The notes under the pieces were generated by a model that saw only the letters and a list, made by a program, of their open reading frames with translations, did not search any database and was not told the DNA's origin. DNA of 64,000 nt from Paenibacillus sp. DCT19 (lineage in GTDB: Bacteria; Bacillota; Bacilli; Paenibacillales; Paenibacillaceae). The stretch spans positions 6,244,001 to 6,308,000 of the forward strand of contig NZ_CP029639.1 in NCBI RefSeq assembly GCF_003268635.1, given 5' to 3'. Shown here piece by piece: positions 47,235 through 55,951 of the stretch. Numbering within the stretch: position 1 is the stretch's first letter; each line of letters begins with the position of its first letter. The position numbers and the translations under genes are program-made.

Positions 47235-48100
47235 TACAGATCCATCTCCCTTCTTTGCAGGAACCGGATTTGTAGAATGGAAATCACCGCAATAACGATG
47301 AAGTAAATAACCGAGTTCGCAGACTGATATGCATATTCGCCGCCTTCGAATCCTCCTGTGTAGATCAGATGGGAGATCGACTGCGTTGCCCGCCCAGGGC
47401 CGCCGTTGGTTAAAGCTACGATTTGGTCAAAGACCATGAGCGAGTTCTTCATCGCGAGCACCATATTAATTGTAAAGAATGGCGCAATAAGCGGGAAGGT
47501 GATGCTCCAGAACTCACGCCATTTGCCCGCACCGTCAATGTTCGAAGCCTCGTAGAGTGTCGGTGATATCGTTTGCAAACCTGCCAAATACAGTATGGTG
47601 TTGAGCGCCACCGACTGCCACACCGCCACAATGACAATCCCGATCCACGCTAAGCTTTCGCTACCCAGAATATTCGTTGATAATGCGTTGATGCCGAGGT
47701 TCTGTCCCCAGATCGGAAATACGTTGGAGAAGAGATAGTTAAATATGTAACCCACAATCAATACACTTAGAATATTGGGCAAGAAATAGATGCCGCGGAA
47801 AAAGTTACGGAACTTGATCTTGGCATTGAGCCCAAGTGCAATGAGCAGGCTAAGGATATTCGTTAAGATCGTGACTACGATCGCGAATTTGAAGGTAAAC
47901 CAGTAGGCATTGCCCACATTATCATCTCGAAATAGATTGAAGTAGTTCTTGAATCCGACAAAATCATATTGTTTACCGAATCCATTGTAGTTCGTGAATG
48001 AATAATAGATCCCTTGGATCGCCGGCAGCGTCATAAATACGAAGAACAATACGACTGCCGGCACGGTCATCCAGTAATAAGGTGCCATGCGCTTGTTCAT
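47234..48100 (-). CDS. Carbohydrate ABC transporter permease, MalF type
   Basis: 288 aa with six membrane segments. The EAA loop is LYEASNIDGAGKWREFWSITFPLIAP. ATG 48100 follows AAGGAGG; the longer frame to 48121 is rejected. It is 24 nt after the binding-protein stop and overlaps the MalG-type gene. Confidence 0.9.
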   Translation of the reverse strand: MNKRMAPYYWMTVPAVVLFFVFMTLPAIQGIYYSFTNYNGFGKQYDFVGFKNYFNLFRDDNVGNAYWFTFKFAIVVTILTNILSLLIALGLNAKIKFRNFFRGIYFLPNILSVLIVGYIFNYLFSNVFPIWGQNLGINALSTNILGSESLAWIGIVIVAVWQSVALNTILYLAGLQTISPTLYEASNIDGAGKWREFWSITFPLIAPFFTINMVLAMKNSLMVFDQIVALTNGGPGRATQSISHLIYTGGFEGGEYAYQSANSVIYFIVIAVISILQIRFLQRREMDL

Positions 48101-48124
48101 ATGCCATCCTCCTTCGGACAAGGG

Positions 48125-49363
48125 TTAACGCCGGTTCGCTACCTTATCCCATTCTTTGTCGAGTGTATCTAAATAGTTGTCGATATTTTGATTTTGCAAA
48201 AAGGACTGCACGATAGAATTCAGCTGCACAGCCGCTGGAATATAGTGATCGGCGAAGTCGATGACCTTGCCCTGCTCAATATACGGCATTAACTCCTGCA
48301 CCGCAGGATCATCCTGCTTGACGCCCTCTACCGCAGAGAACAACGTCTGTTCATCAATGTATCTCCCAATATTGTCAGGCTCCAGCAAAAAGGCAATGAA
48401 CTCCTCAGCCTGTTCTCGATTCGGAGTATCCGCTGCAATGGTAAACAATGAATCGATACCGTTTACAAGCTTGATCTGGCTTGCGTCATTACCGGTTGGA
48501 AACGGGAAGAAGCCAATCTTCACATCCGGATTCGCCTTACGAATCTCTGGAATAGCCCACGTGCCTTGGATATACATGAAGGCTTCGCCATTAGCAAACG
48601 CCCGGTTACCATCCGAATACGCTTTACCGAAGTTATCACTATGACCATACTTCATCAGTTCAAGCTGTTTCTCAGCGACCTCACGATACTTCTCCTTGAA
48701 AGTGACTTGGTTATCCCGGCGTTGCTGGTAAAAGTCAATGCCTGCGAGATTCGAGCCTAGCGCATTAAAGGGCAAGCTTGTCTGCCAGTCATCCTTATAA
48801 GTGAAGTAAAAGGGAATTTTGCCTGCATCCTTAATTTGTTGGGCGGTAGCGATGAGCTCATCCCATGTCTTAGGCACGTCCAGGCCCATTTCGTTAAACA
48901 ACGTTTTGTTGTACATGATGCCGTTTGCATTTGTTGCGTATGGAATACCTGTCACTTCATCCATTCCCGTAACATCCTTTAGCATCTGTATGTAATTGGG
49001 GTCAATCGTCTTGAGTAGAGAGCTATCTGTCAGATCGGTAAAAATATCACTTTGAGCCAGTGTGGAATAGGTATCCGTCGCACCCATTGCCATAATATCG
49101 GGTATGTCATTCTTGACGACCCTGGTCTTCAGAACCGTCTCGGCATCTGGAGGGTTGACCTGAGTGACCTGAATATCAGCATGCGCTGCGTTGAAGGTTT
49201 GGATCAATTCGTCAAAAGTTGCTTTTGCCTCAGGCTTGTTCTGGAAAAACTCAATCTGCACTTTGCCATTCGCGCTATCTCTGCCTGTACAGGAAGATAG
49301 AAGTACAGCCATCATTCCACACAGCAATAACGCCCCGAGAGCCTTAGTAATCGATGTTCTCAT
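48125..49363 (-). CDS. Carbohydrate ABC transporter substrate-binding lipoprotein
   Basis: 412 aa from ATG 49363, after AAAGGAGGTAC. Signal sequence with lipobox LLSSC. The mature protein has NGKVQIEFFQNKPEAKATFDELIQTFN, VMAMGAT-like (IMAMGATD) and TAQQIKDAGKIPFY, typical of family 1 binding proteins for oligosaccharides. First gene of the importer. The substrate cannot be read from sequence. Confidence 0.9.
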   Translation of the reverse strand: MRTSITKALGALLLCGMMAVLLSSCTGRDSANGKVQIEFFQNKPEAKATFDELIQTFNAAHADIQVTQVNPPDAETVLKTRVVKNDIPDIMAMGATDTYSTLAQSDIFTDLTDSSLLKTIDPNYIQMLKDVTGMDEVTGIPYATNANGIMYNKTLFNEMGLDVPKTWDELIATAQQIKDAGKIPFYFTYKDDWQTSLPFNALGSNLAGIDFYQQRRDNQVTFKEKYREVAEKQLELMKYGHSDNFGKAYSDGNRAFANGEAFMYIQGTWAIPEIRKANPDVKIGFFPFPTGNDASQIKLVNGIDSLFTIAADTPNREQAEEFIAFLLEPDNIGRYIDEQTLFSAVEGVKQDDPAVQELMPYIEQGKVIDFADHYIPAAVQLNSIVQSFLQNQNIDNYLDTLDKEWDKVANRR

Positions 49364-49562
49364 GTTGTACCTCCTTTGCTTAATATGTAAATACATACCC
49401 ATAGAGTACATAGAGGAACCATTTGTAATTCTTCCATATTCTCTATGTATATCTGCACTTACATCAATCGACAATAAACGCCCTTTCTTATTTCTAAAAC
49501 GATTTCGGCTAAAATGAATCAAACGATCTATTCTGCTCAAGGGATGGAAAAGAACCAAAAAA

Positions 49563-49589
49563 GAGACATCGGAATTCATCCAATGTCTC
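49563..49589 (-). terminator. Rho-independent terminator of lspA
   Basis: GAGACAT (49563-49569) and ATGTCTC (49583-49589), with inner GGA/TCC, precede six T on the minus strand. It is 58 nt after the lspA stop. Confidence 0.8.
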
Positions 49590-49646
49590 TCATTTAGTAG
49601 CTTTACGGCCTATAACAGCCTGCTGTCATTCTATATATACGGATGT

Positions 49647-50129
49647 TCAATTTTTGGGCAAAGCATTGCGTAAACGTTTAGCGCGGTAGCTCTGAAATGC
49701 ACGGATTAACATGCCAATAATAATCATCACTACACCAATGTTGATCGCAACATCTGCGAGATTCAAAATGCCGCGTCCAGAAGGGAACACTAGGAAATCC
49801 GTTACCCGGGCGTAAATGAATCGATCCAGCGCATTACCGAGGGCTCCACCTACCATGAAACCAGCGCCAGCCTGCATCCAGAAACCACGTATCTCCCCTT
49901 TTCGGCGGTAATATAGAATGCCTGCGATGAAGAGGACAGCAATCACGCCAAATAGTCGCGCATTTCCCTGAAACAGACTGCCGGCCATACCCGTGTTCTC
50001 GTAATGTTGGAGCTGCATGCCTGAGTCGCCGAGTCTCATTACATCTCCAACTTCCATATACATCCTCACTGCAATCTTGGTTCCCTGATCCACCAAGGTC
50101 ACCAGCAGTGCCACAAAATAAAACAGCAT
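49647..50129 (-). CDS. lspA: Lipoprotein signal peptidase (signal peptidase II)
   Basis: 160 aa membrane aspartyl protease that removes lipoprotein signal peptides after diacylglyceryl transfer. The first catalytic motif is GGALGNALDRFIYARVTDFL, the second ILNLADVAINIGV. Four membrane segments are visible. It processes the several lipoproteins in this window, but is unlikely to be operon-linked to them. The N-terminus MLFYFVALLVTLVDQGTK is complete. Paralogous to the main lspA if another copy exists. Confidence 0.93.
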   Translation of the reverse strand: MLFYFVALLVTLVDQGTKIAVRMYMEVGDVMRLGDSGMQLQHYENTGMAGSLFQGNARLFGVIAVLFIAGILYYRRKGEIRGFWMQAGAGFMVGGALGNALDRFIYARVTDFLVFPSGRGILNLADVAINIGVVMIIIGMLIRAFQSYRAKRLRNALPKN

Positions 50130-50216
50130 CGTGCCTTCTCCTCCTGTCTAACCGTGCAATTCTGAGCGATAACTACTTTAGAATTAATAATAGGATTATT
50201 AAAATGATTTCTAATA

Positions 50217-50392
50217 GTGCGTGTTCAAAAAGGTCGGTTTTCAGTACCAAGAAGATGGGATAAAGATAGAAATGGAGTAGCGGAGCGTAGGCAAAACTAC
50301 GTGAGCAACGGACATTTCGGCTGAATCCCATATTCGACGCTGAGATGCCTCATGGCATCCTTCGTAATCAAAAGCGGACTTTTTGAACAACC
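50217..50392 (+). mobile_element. Family B MITE-like element, copy B5
   Basis: Full-length relative to B3. Flanked by a perfect 7-bp repeat TCTAATA at 50210-50216 and 50393-50399. It lies between divergent lspA and the UPF0303 gene. Confidence 0.9.
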
Positions 50393-50589
50393 TCTAATAT
50401 TAAAAATTTTGTCTATTATGTTCCCCTTACTTTACCACAGCGGGTACTTGGTCTCCAAATGACTCCCCTGATGCGCAACACAGTTCACCACCTCTGATAT
50501 GCCCGTCTCGTCCATCTGCATCCAGCAGGTACCCGCCCAAGCCATGTCGAATGTAGACAACAATCATATTGAAGAGGAGCTGCCCGAAT

Positions 50590-51078
50590 TTGAATCTATC
50601 ACTGACAGAGAAGTTAAAGGGAATGCAACAGGAAGAAAAGCAGCTGATCTTCCACACATTTCATTCAGAAACAGCACTTCAGCTAGGCCTACATCTCGTC
50701 GCAGAAGCCAAACGCCGTTCACAAGCCGTAACCATCGACATCACATTGAAGGGACATCGTCTGTTCTTGCATGCGATGGAGGGTACACATCCCGACAATG
50801 AAAACTGGATTAGACGTAAAAATAATGTGGTGAACCACTTCTCCTCCAGCTCTTGGCACACCGCCCTGCGACTGAGAAACGAGAATCAATCCCTTGAGCA
50901 AAATTATGACCTGCCTGACGCAGACTATGTACTGGCTGGAGGTGCTTTCCCCCTAATCCTTGAAAATGAGGGGCAAGTGGGCACCATCACCGTTTCAGGC
51001 TTGCCCGACGAGGAAGACCATGATCTGGTCACCGCTGGCATTCGTTCATTTTTGTTACAGCAAGGCTATATCAATTGA
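50590..51078 (+). CDS. UPF0303 / DUF336-fold family protein
   Basis: About 162 aa. It has FHSETALQLGLHLVAEAKRR, ITLKGHRLFLHAMEGTHPDNENWIRRKNNVVNHF, LAGGAFPLILENEGQVGTITVSGLPDEEDHDLV, which matches my memory of UPF0303 proteins (heme-degrading-domain-like fold). TTG 50590 follows GAGGAG; the ATG further in (MQQEEKQ) is an alternative. Its stop codon lies inside the terminal repeat of family A copy A3. Function not established. Confidence 0.78.
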   Translation: MNLSLTEKLKGMQQEEKQLIFHTFHSETALQLGLHLVAEAKRRSQAVTIDITLKGHRLFLHAMEGTHPDNENWIRRKNNVVNHFSSSSWHTALRLRNENQSLEQNYDLPDADYVLAGGAFPLILENEGQVGTITVSGLPDEEDHDLVTAGIRSFLLQQGYIN

Positions 51079-51196
51079 ACTAAAGAATAGTTACACTTGA
51101 CACTTCGATGACAGAATAACTTTCCGACCGCTTCGCTTCTCCATGTTATTTCTGTCCTCTCTGTTCTCGTGTAAATGTTTCGTTCAATTGATATAG
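51066..51196 (+). repeat. Family A palindromic repeat, copy A3 (core deleted)
   Basis: The ends are a perfect 15-bp inverted repeat: CTATATCAATTGAAC at 51066-51080 and GTTCAATTGATATAG at 51182-51196. The core has lost the GTTATCCCC/GGGGATAA section, leaving GATGACAGAATAAC and GTTATTTCTGTCC. The left end supplies the TGA stop of the preceding gene. Confidence 0.9.
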
Positions 51197-51215
51197 ATAA
51201 AATACAAAACAAAAA

Positions 51216-51271
51216 CTCCCATCATCGTAAGAAGTAGAATTCGAAACATCTACCTCTATTTATGATGGGAG
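51216..51271. terminator. Bidirectional terminator between convergent genes
   Basis: CTCCCATCAT (51216-51225) pairs with ATGATGGGAG (51262-51271), with inner AGTAGA/TCTAC. T-rich tails follow on both strands (TTTTATTTTTTT plus; GTTTTTG minus). Confidence 0.85.
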
Positions 51272-51353
51272 CATTTTATTTTTTTAAACACGCTTCGATG
51301 CTTATAAATACTTTGAGATCGTCAGGATGAAAGCTGAGACTCAGGCTAACGCA

Positions 51354-52331
51354 TTAAGACGGGTTACGATCCTTCATGATGTGGTATAGATTGCCGAAAC
51401 TACCGGACAATATACCTGCAATCGGAAATACCACCCAATTGATGTCCCAACGATGCATTACAAATCCTGTGAATAGAAAGATAGCTATCGCCAGCGGCCA
51501 TATTACAGCCTCCACGGCCTTCACAGCACGCACTTCTTCCTTCTTCTCTGCTGTTAAATAGTGATCCTCCATCAATGTGGTGTAAGCCCCTTGAATATTA
51601 CCATAATACACAAACAAAAATACGCCCACTCCCGCCATCACCATAAATGCAGTTACACCATAAGGAGCATAGTTATCGTTCAGATACGCCGCTGCGAATA
51701 TAAGAGCCGGAGCCAGAATACACAAACTGACGCCCGTTATAAGTGCTACTCGGTAGGTCAGCGCGAAGTTTGCCTGGTTACGCTGAAGGTTCTGCTTAAG
51801 TGAATATGGCAGTTGAAAACCTTCCTCCAAGTAACTGAACCGTTCAAGCTTCATACCACTATGAATGAACATGCCGACAGCAATGGCAACGAGCAGAAAC
51901 ATGCCAATCAGACCTATTACAGTGCCTGTATCGATGGAACTCTGCGCTGCTGACATACCATAATTCTCAGCTAATGTGCTCATGAAGATCAGAAAACCTA
52001 CGCCGAATGCACAGAGCAAAACCCCAAGCCCTGTCCATAAGCCTGCACTTCTCTTCGCGTCAGTGTATGCATAGGCCTGTTCCTCAGTCAATACAGGTAC
52101 TGATTCCTCCATCCGGGCTGGCTCTATTCCAAGTTCAGCGGTAAGCTCCTCAATATTCCCGAACTCGGAGATCACAATCCCGATCGCCTCATTCTCCGAC
52201 TTGCCTTCTCGTTTCAATTCCAGATACTTATCTTCCATTCCGGTTAAGAGCTCCTGCTTCAGACGCTCTACCTCGGGGGTTCTCGGAAGATTTGCAAACA
52301 TGTTCTCCAGATAGACCATAATTGTCTCCAT
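51354..52331 (-). CDS. Permease-prefix-domain membrane protein, partner of PadR
   Basis: 325 aa. The N-terminal 75 residues form a helical permease-prefix-type domain (YLENMFANLPRTPEVERLKQELLTGMEDKYLELKREGKSENEAIGIVISEFG). Six or seven hydrophobic segments follow. No transport motif is recognised. GAGCTG-type site near the end of padR precedes it. Such proteins commonly pair with PadR regulators and help regulate membrane or lipid responses; role here unknown. Confidence 0.75.
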   Translation of the reverse strand: METIMVYLENMFANLPRTPEVERLKQELLTGMEDKYLELKREGKSENEAIGIVISEFGNIEELTAELGIEPARMEESVPVLTEEQAYAYTDAKRSAGLWTGLGVLLCAFGVGFLIFMSTLAENYGMSAAQSSIDTGTVIGLIGMFLLVAIAVGMFIHSGMKLERFSYLEEGFQLPYSLKQNLQRNQANFALTYRVALITGVSLCILAPALIFAAAYLNDNYAPYGVTAFMVMAGVGVFLFVYYGNIQGAYTTLMEDHYLTAEKKEEVRAVKAVEAVIWPLAIAIFLFTGFVMHRWDINWVVFPIAGILSGSFGNLYHIMKDRNPS

Positions 52332-52337
52332 GCTCAG

Positions 52338-52664
52338 TCACAGCTCCCTGATAAATAGATTAACAACCTCCTGCGTAACCTTCCATTCCTCACACTTTTC
52401 CCGGTAGTAGTCCAGACCCAATGGGGTAATCCGGTAATAGGTACGACGCTTGCCCAGACTCTCATCCTGGTAGAACGATTCAATGTATCCATTCTTCTCT
52501 AATCGGGTGAAGGCCGAATATAGCGTCGTTTCCTTCATCACATACTTTTCCTCTGTTAGCTGTCTAATGTTCTTGGAAATCTCGTATCCATACGACTCCC
52601 CTTCGAGCAGCATATAGAGAATCAGCGTATCATTGTAGCCGCGTATCACGTCACTGCTGATCAC
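52338..52664 (-). CDS. PadR-family transcriptional regulator
   Basis: 108 aa. Winged helix with LILYMLLEGESYGYEISKNIRQLTEEKYVMKETTLYSAFTRLEKNGYIESFY and RRTYYRITPLGLDYY, a classic PadR pattern. It is directly upstream of the membrane protein (6 nt gap), so one operon. A perfect 12-bp inverted repeat overlaps its promoter. Confidence 0.9.
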   Translation of the reverse strand: MISSDVIRGYNDTLILYMLLEGESYGYEISKNIRQLTEEKYVMKETTLYSAFTRLEKNGYIESFYQDESLGKRRTYYRITPLGLDYYREKCEEWKVTQEVVNLFIREL

Positions 52665-52691
52665 AAAAGATACTCCTCCTCGTTACTCCAT

Positions 52692-52731
52692 CTGTCGTAG
52701 TAATTGGAGTATATCACGTTTACTACGACAG
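52692..52731 (-). promoter_or_regulatory. Perfect 12-bp inverted repeat across the padR promoter
   Basis: CTGTCGTAGTAA at 52692-52703 and TTACTACGACAG at 52720-52731 flank a 16-bp spacer. The spacer contains TATACT on the minus strand, a good -10. This suits an autoregulatory operator. Confidence 0.65.
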
Positions 52732-52765
52732 GTGAAGTAGTTGATCTGAAAATAGGCAAAATAAA

Positions 52766-52792
52766 AATCCGTACCTGTTACAGATACGGATT
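52766..52792 (-). terminator. Rho-independent terminator of the nucleoside hydrolase gene
   Basis: AATCCGTA (52766-52773) and TACGGATT (52785-52792) form the stem, followed on the minus strand by TTTATTTT. Confidence 0.8.
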
Positions 52793-52835
52793 CGTGAGTG
52801 TGGTTATGCTGTTCATTTGATAGCGAATAACCTGA

Positions 52836-53782
52836 TTATTGAATAGCCGAGAGCACATCCAGCAGCATGGATTTGAACTGAGGACGATTAATCGCCTCAC
52901 ATACACGTACATTTGGCGCTTTACCGAAACGTCCGTTGATATCCACCACACTGTATCCACGCGTCAGTTCTCCTGCAGCTTCCACATCGACATAATACTG
53001 ACCAGACTTCGTCATAAGTGACTCATCTGCGGCTACAGCCATCAGCAATGTATCCGGATGCGTAGTACCGTTCAGTTTATGTACTGACTTGTTGAACTGC
53101 ATGACCACTTTGTTGATCGCCGTGAAGAAATTAGCACCGGATGTGCCAAGAGCCGCAATCTCTGCATGATCGTCATCATCCATGACAGAATACTGGGTAC
53201 ACATCTCCCAGCCTACCATAGTGATTGGAATGCCTGCATGCAGTACGATTTTGGCCGCTTCCGGATCCACGTAGAAATTATATTCTGCCGCCGGTGTGAT
53301 ATTGCCGAGTGCATTATTCGTTCCGCCCATGATATACAAGTGTGCAATCTCTGGAATAATGGTGGGATCCTTCTGGATTGCCATCGCGATATTCGTCAAC
53401 GGAGCAATCGCCAGAAGCTCAATCCCCCTGGGTTCGCATGAACCTTCTCAATGATAAAATCAACCGCATGCCCCTGCTCGGGACGCTGATCTGCCTTCGG
53501 AAAATGTGCGCCACCCATACCGTCGTCACCATGCACGTCTTCCACCGTGCGGTGCTGCGCTTGCCCATAAGCCATTAGTGGGCGCTCGCACCCTTTGTAT
53601 ACAGGCACCTTGCCGCCATGTCCAGCGACCTGTACCGTGTACAGGGCATTTTCTACCTCTTGGTCGAACTGCACGTTTCCACCTGTAATCGTAATGCCTT
53701 CCACCTGAAAATGATGCAATGCGGTCAGGATGGCTATCGTATCGTCTCCTGCTGTATCTGTATCGATGATGACTCTTCTCAT
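52836..53782 (-). pseudogene. Nucleoside hydrolase (IUNH family), frameshifted
   Basis: Reconstructed 315 aa. Starts MRRVIIDTDTAGDD, the DxDxxxDD calcium and ribose site. The frame breaks after HANPGG; one extra base in the C run at 53424-53428 gives IELLAIAPLTNIAMAIQKDP and continues to ...LLDVLSAIQ. Later parts have HLYIMGGTNNALGN and PAAEYNFYVDPEAAKIVL, the conserved IUNH middle. Hydrolyses the N-glycosidic bond of nucleosides for purine or pyrimidine salvage. GAAGGAGC precedes the ATG. Confidence 0.87.
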
Positions 53783-53845
53783 GATGCAATGCTCCTTCTT
53801 CCGTATAAGATTCGTTCTACATTAACGTTTACGTCAGGATTTATT

Positions 53846-54250
53846 TTACATCAAAAAAGTACCGATGACGATGGAAACACCAATGATCACCGAACGCAGC
53901 AGCTGTGCCACCGCCATATTGCCTCGCGCGATTTCGTCACATACCCGCATTTTGGGAATCAGGAAATCAAATATAATATAGACCAGGCACAGAATAATGA
54001 TACCCAGTACCGACCATAGGAGCATATCCAGCCACGAATGTGTAGAGAAGGACACCATACCCACAATGATACACAATCCTAACAATTTGCTGCCCATGTA
54101 CATGCCTGCCGCTTCATTACCTTTAGCGATTTCTTCGCTATCGTTGTATCGAGTCAATTTGCTAAAAGCAAAATATCCACATACCAGTACGACGAGCAGA
54201 ATACCTATACCCACCGCAACATTCACCAGGTTCAAGCCTAAGTTCTCCAT
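53846..54250 (-). CDS. DUF350 family membrane protein
   Basis: 134 aa with four hydrophobic segments. It has FSKLTRYNDSEEIAKGNEAAGMYMGSKLLGLCIIVG and KMRVCDEIARGNMAVAQLLRSVIIGVSI, two similar halves typical of DUF350. The start overlaps the ATP-grasp stop by 13 nt. Pairs with the glutathionylspermidine synthase-like gene, as in the E. coli yjfIJKLMC operon. Function unknown. Confidence 0.85.
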   Translation of the reverse strand: MENLGLNLVNVAVGIGILLVVLVCGYFAFSKLTRYNDSEEIAKGNEAAGMYMGSKLLGLCIIVGMVSFSTHSWLDMLLWSVLGIIILCLVYIIFDFLIPKMRVCDEIARGNMAVAQLLRSVIIGVSIVIGTFLM

Positions 54251-55650
54251 TCCTTCTCCTCCTCATCGTTCATCCGTTCACGTACCGTAGCGGCGCAATA
54301 ATAGGCCATATCTCCGGTGACCTTCTCTCCAACCCTAGGCAGCATACCCGCAAAACGCCCACCAATAACAAAAACGCCTGTAAGCAAATATCCACTGTAC
54401 GCTCCATCCTCTGTCTGAATCACAGCCTGCTCCATCGGAACCATCTGCTGATAGATTTTGGGCTGGTTGTCATAATAGGCTGCAATTTCTTCCTCTTCAC
54501 TCGCTTCGTTCTCATCGGTTGCAATAGCGGTTAAGTCTGCGGCCTCCAATACAGTGTTCAGCGGTTGAATCGCGTCCAGGGGTTGGTTGAATTGATTCGT
54601 ATCTCCATCCAGCAAAAGCGTTCCCCGGCCTTCGCGGCCCCAATAGCTCTTGGCTACATAAGGCATTGTGCTCTGCTCGAAAGGTTCAGCTGAGAAATAG
54701 GTCGGCAGCAGGTAACGGGAGATGACCTCCATCTCTGCATCGTTAAAGAGCGTGAACCCACAATATTCCGGGGTCTGTTCGTTCCGTTCATAGAGTGACC
54801 AGATGGCCGCCATGAAGCCTTTGCTCTGCATCAGCACATGCTGTACGGGATTCATCAAGCCCAGCCGCCCCTCGCGTACAAGCTCAAGCAGTGCCTCTCC
54901 AACTTCCACACCTGTGTTCTCATCTCGATCATCGATCAAATATTCCAGGGGATAGAGCCGGTACAAAAGTTGAATCTCCCTGCCCTGATGGTATAATGCC
55001 TCACCTGGAATAATCTCCAATTCCTCTAGCGGTGCATAATACGTCTCATATCCTGCTTCCCTACAGCGTTCCATCAGATAGGCTGTATTGGTTCGATCCT
55101 CCACATGATCTCCGTAGGAGGTGAATGTCACCGGCCCTTGCAGTCCTTGCTCTGCATAGAAGGAAAGCCAGGACTGGAAGCATTCCCGAATCCGAGCAGC
55201 CATCTCGGCAGATGGCGAAGTCCACGCAGCATCCTCAGCCAGCCCAATCAAAATGCCTTCAAGCGAAGCGGACTCAGGTATGCCCGTAGGGGTGTCGGTA
55301 TTATTTTCAATACACTTCAGCCCAGCTTCGCCAATGATCCAGTCCTGACGGGTGATCCCGCCAGTAACCATCTCCATCCGTGCTGCCGGAATAAGTCCAG
55401 GGTGGATGCCTAACGGATTTTCTAAAAATGAATCTGGCATATAACGCTGGATAAATCGCATCACCTTGCAGTAGATCGCATCCACCGCTTCAGCTGCAGT
55501 ACGAAGCTCCTGCACTTCGGATGGAGTGTAGACCGTCAGTGCAGGGACACAATATTGTTTCCCATACATGCGATGATAAGGAATATGCTGTCCTGCTTCA
55601 CCACCGAAGACTTCATCGTGACTGAACGGCAATGAATACACTTGCCTCAT
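54238..55650 (-). CDS. Glutathionylspermidine synthase-like ATP-grasp protein
   Basis: 470 aa from ATG 55650, after GGAGG; the longer frame to 55848 overlaps the lipoprotein. It has ENNTDTPTGIPES, LWSLYERNEQTP-like (AIWSLYERN), PYVAKSYWGREGRGTLLL and LTGVFVIGGRFAGMLPRVG. These match the GSPS ATP-grasp family, not the amidase domain. Probably a peptide-ligase-type enzyme; glutathionylspermidine itself is not expected in this group. Confidence 0.83.
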   Translation of the reverse strand: MRQVYSLPFSHDEVFGGEAGQHIPYHRMYGKQYCVPALTVYTPSEVQELRTAAEAVDAIYCKVMRFIQRYMPDSFLENPLGIHPGLIPAARMEMVTGGITRQDWIIGEAGLKCIENNTDTPTGIPESASLEGILIGLAEDAAWTSPSAEMAARIRECFQSWLSFYAEQGLQGPVTFTSYGDHVEDRTNTAYLMERCREAGYETYYAPLEELEIIPGEALYHQGREIQLLYRLYPLEYLIDDRDENTGVEVGEALLELVREGRLGLMNPVQHVLMQSKGFMAAIWSLYERNEQTPEYCGFTLFNDAEMEVISRYLLPTYFSAEPFEQSTMPYVAKSYWGREGRGTLLLDGDTNQFNQPLDAIQPLNTVLEAADLTAIATDENEASEEEEIAAYYDNQPKIYQQMVPMEQAVIQTEDGAYSGYLLTGVFVIGGRFAGMLPRVGEKVTGDMAYYCAATVRERMNDEEEKEWRT

Positions 55651-55654
55651 AGGG

Positions 55655-55951
55655 TTATCCTCCCGAACTGCGGAAGAAGCTGCCAAACCCGCTTGATTTG
55701 GATTTGGATGTGGATGAGCTATATGAGCTATTGCCGTCCTTGTTACTCCGATAAGAGGAGCCGCCACCATAATAATAATGTCCACTGCTCGAATCATACT
55801 CACATCCGGTATCGTACTCCGGATCACATTCATCATTGTTGCTGCCACATCCCGCCAATACAGCAGGAACAGCCAGCATCAGGGAGAATGCCACCAGCTT
55901 CGCTTTGGAACCAGGCTTTGCCGAATGCTTACGCTCTTCTTCGTTCATCAC
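55655..55951 (-). CDS. Small Cys-containing lipoprotein
   Basis: 98 aa. Signal peptide with lipobox VLAGC. The mature part has NNDECDPEYDTGCEYDSSSGHYYYGGG, then Ser/Gly-rich tail. Resembles E. coli YjfM (DUF1190) in position and Cys-Asp pattern, from memory. Second gene of a four-gene operon. Confidence 0.7.
   Translation of the reverse strand: MMNEEERKHSAKPGSKAKLVAFSLMLAVPAVLAGCGSNNDECDPEYDTGCEYDSSSGHYYYGGGSSYRSNKDGNSSYSSSTSKSKSSGFGSFFRSSGG

Noticed and set aside
50427..50657. Minus-strand 76-residue open frame next to MITE B5
   Set aside because: It overlaps the UPF0303 start, has no clear start signal and matches no family I know.
1862..53428. Phase variation by slipped-strand mispairing
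   Set aside because: The tracts are only 3 to 5 bases; longer six-base runs in cydAB and elsewhere are intact, and affected genes include metabolic ones.
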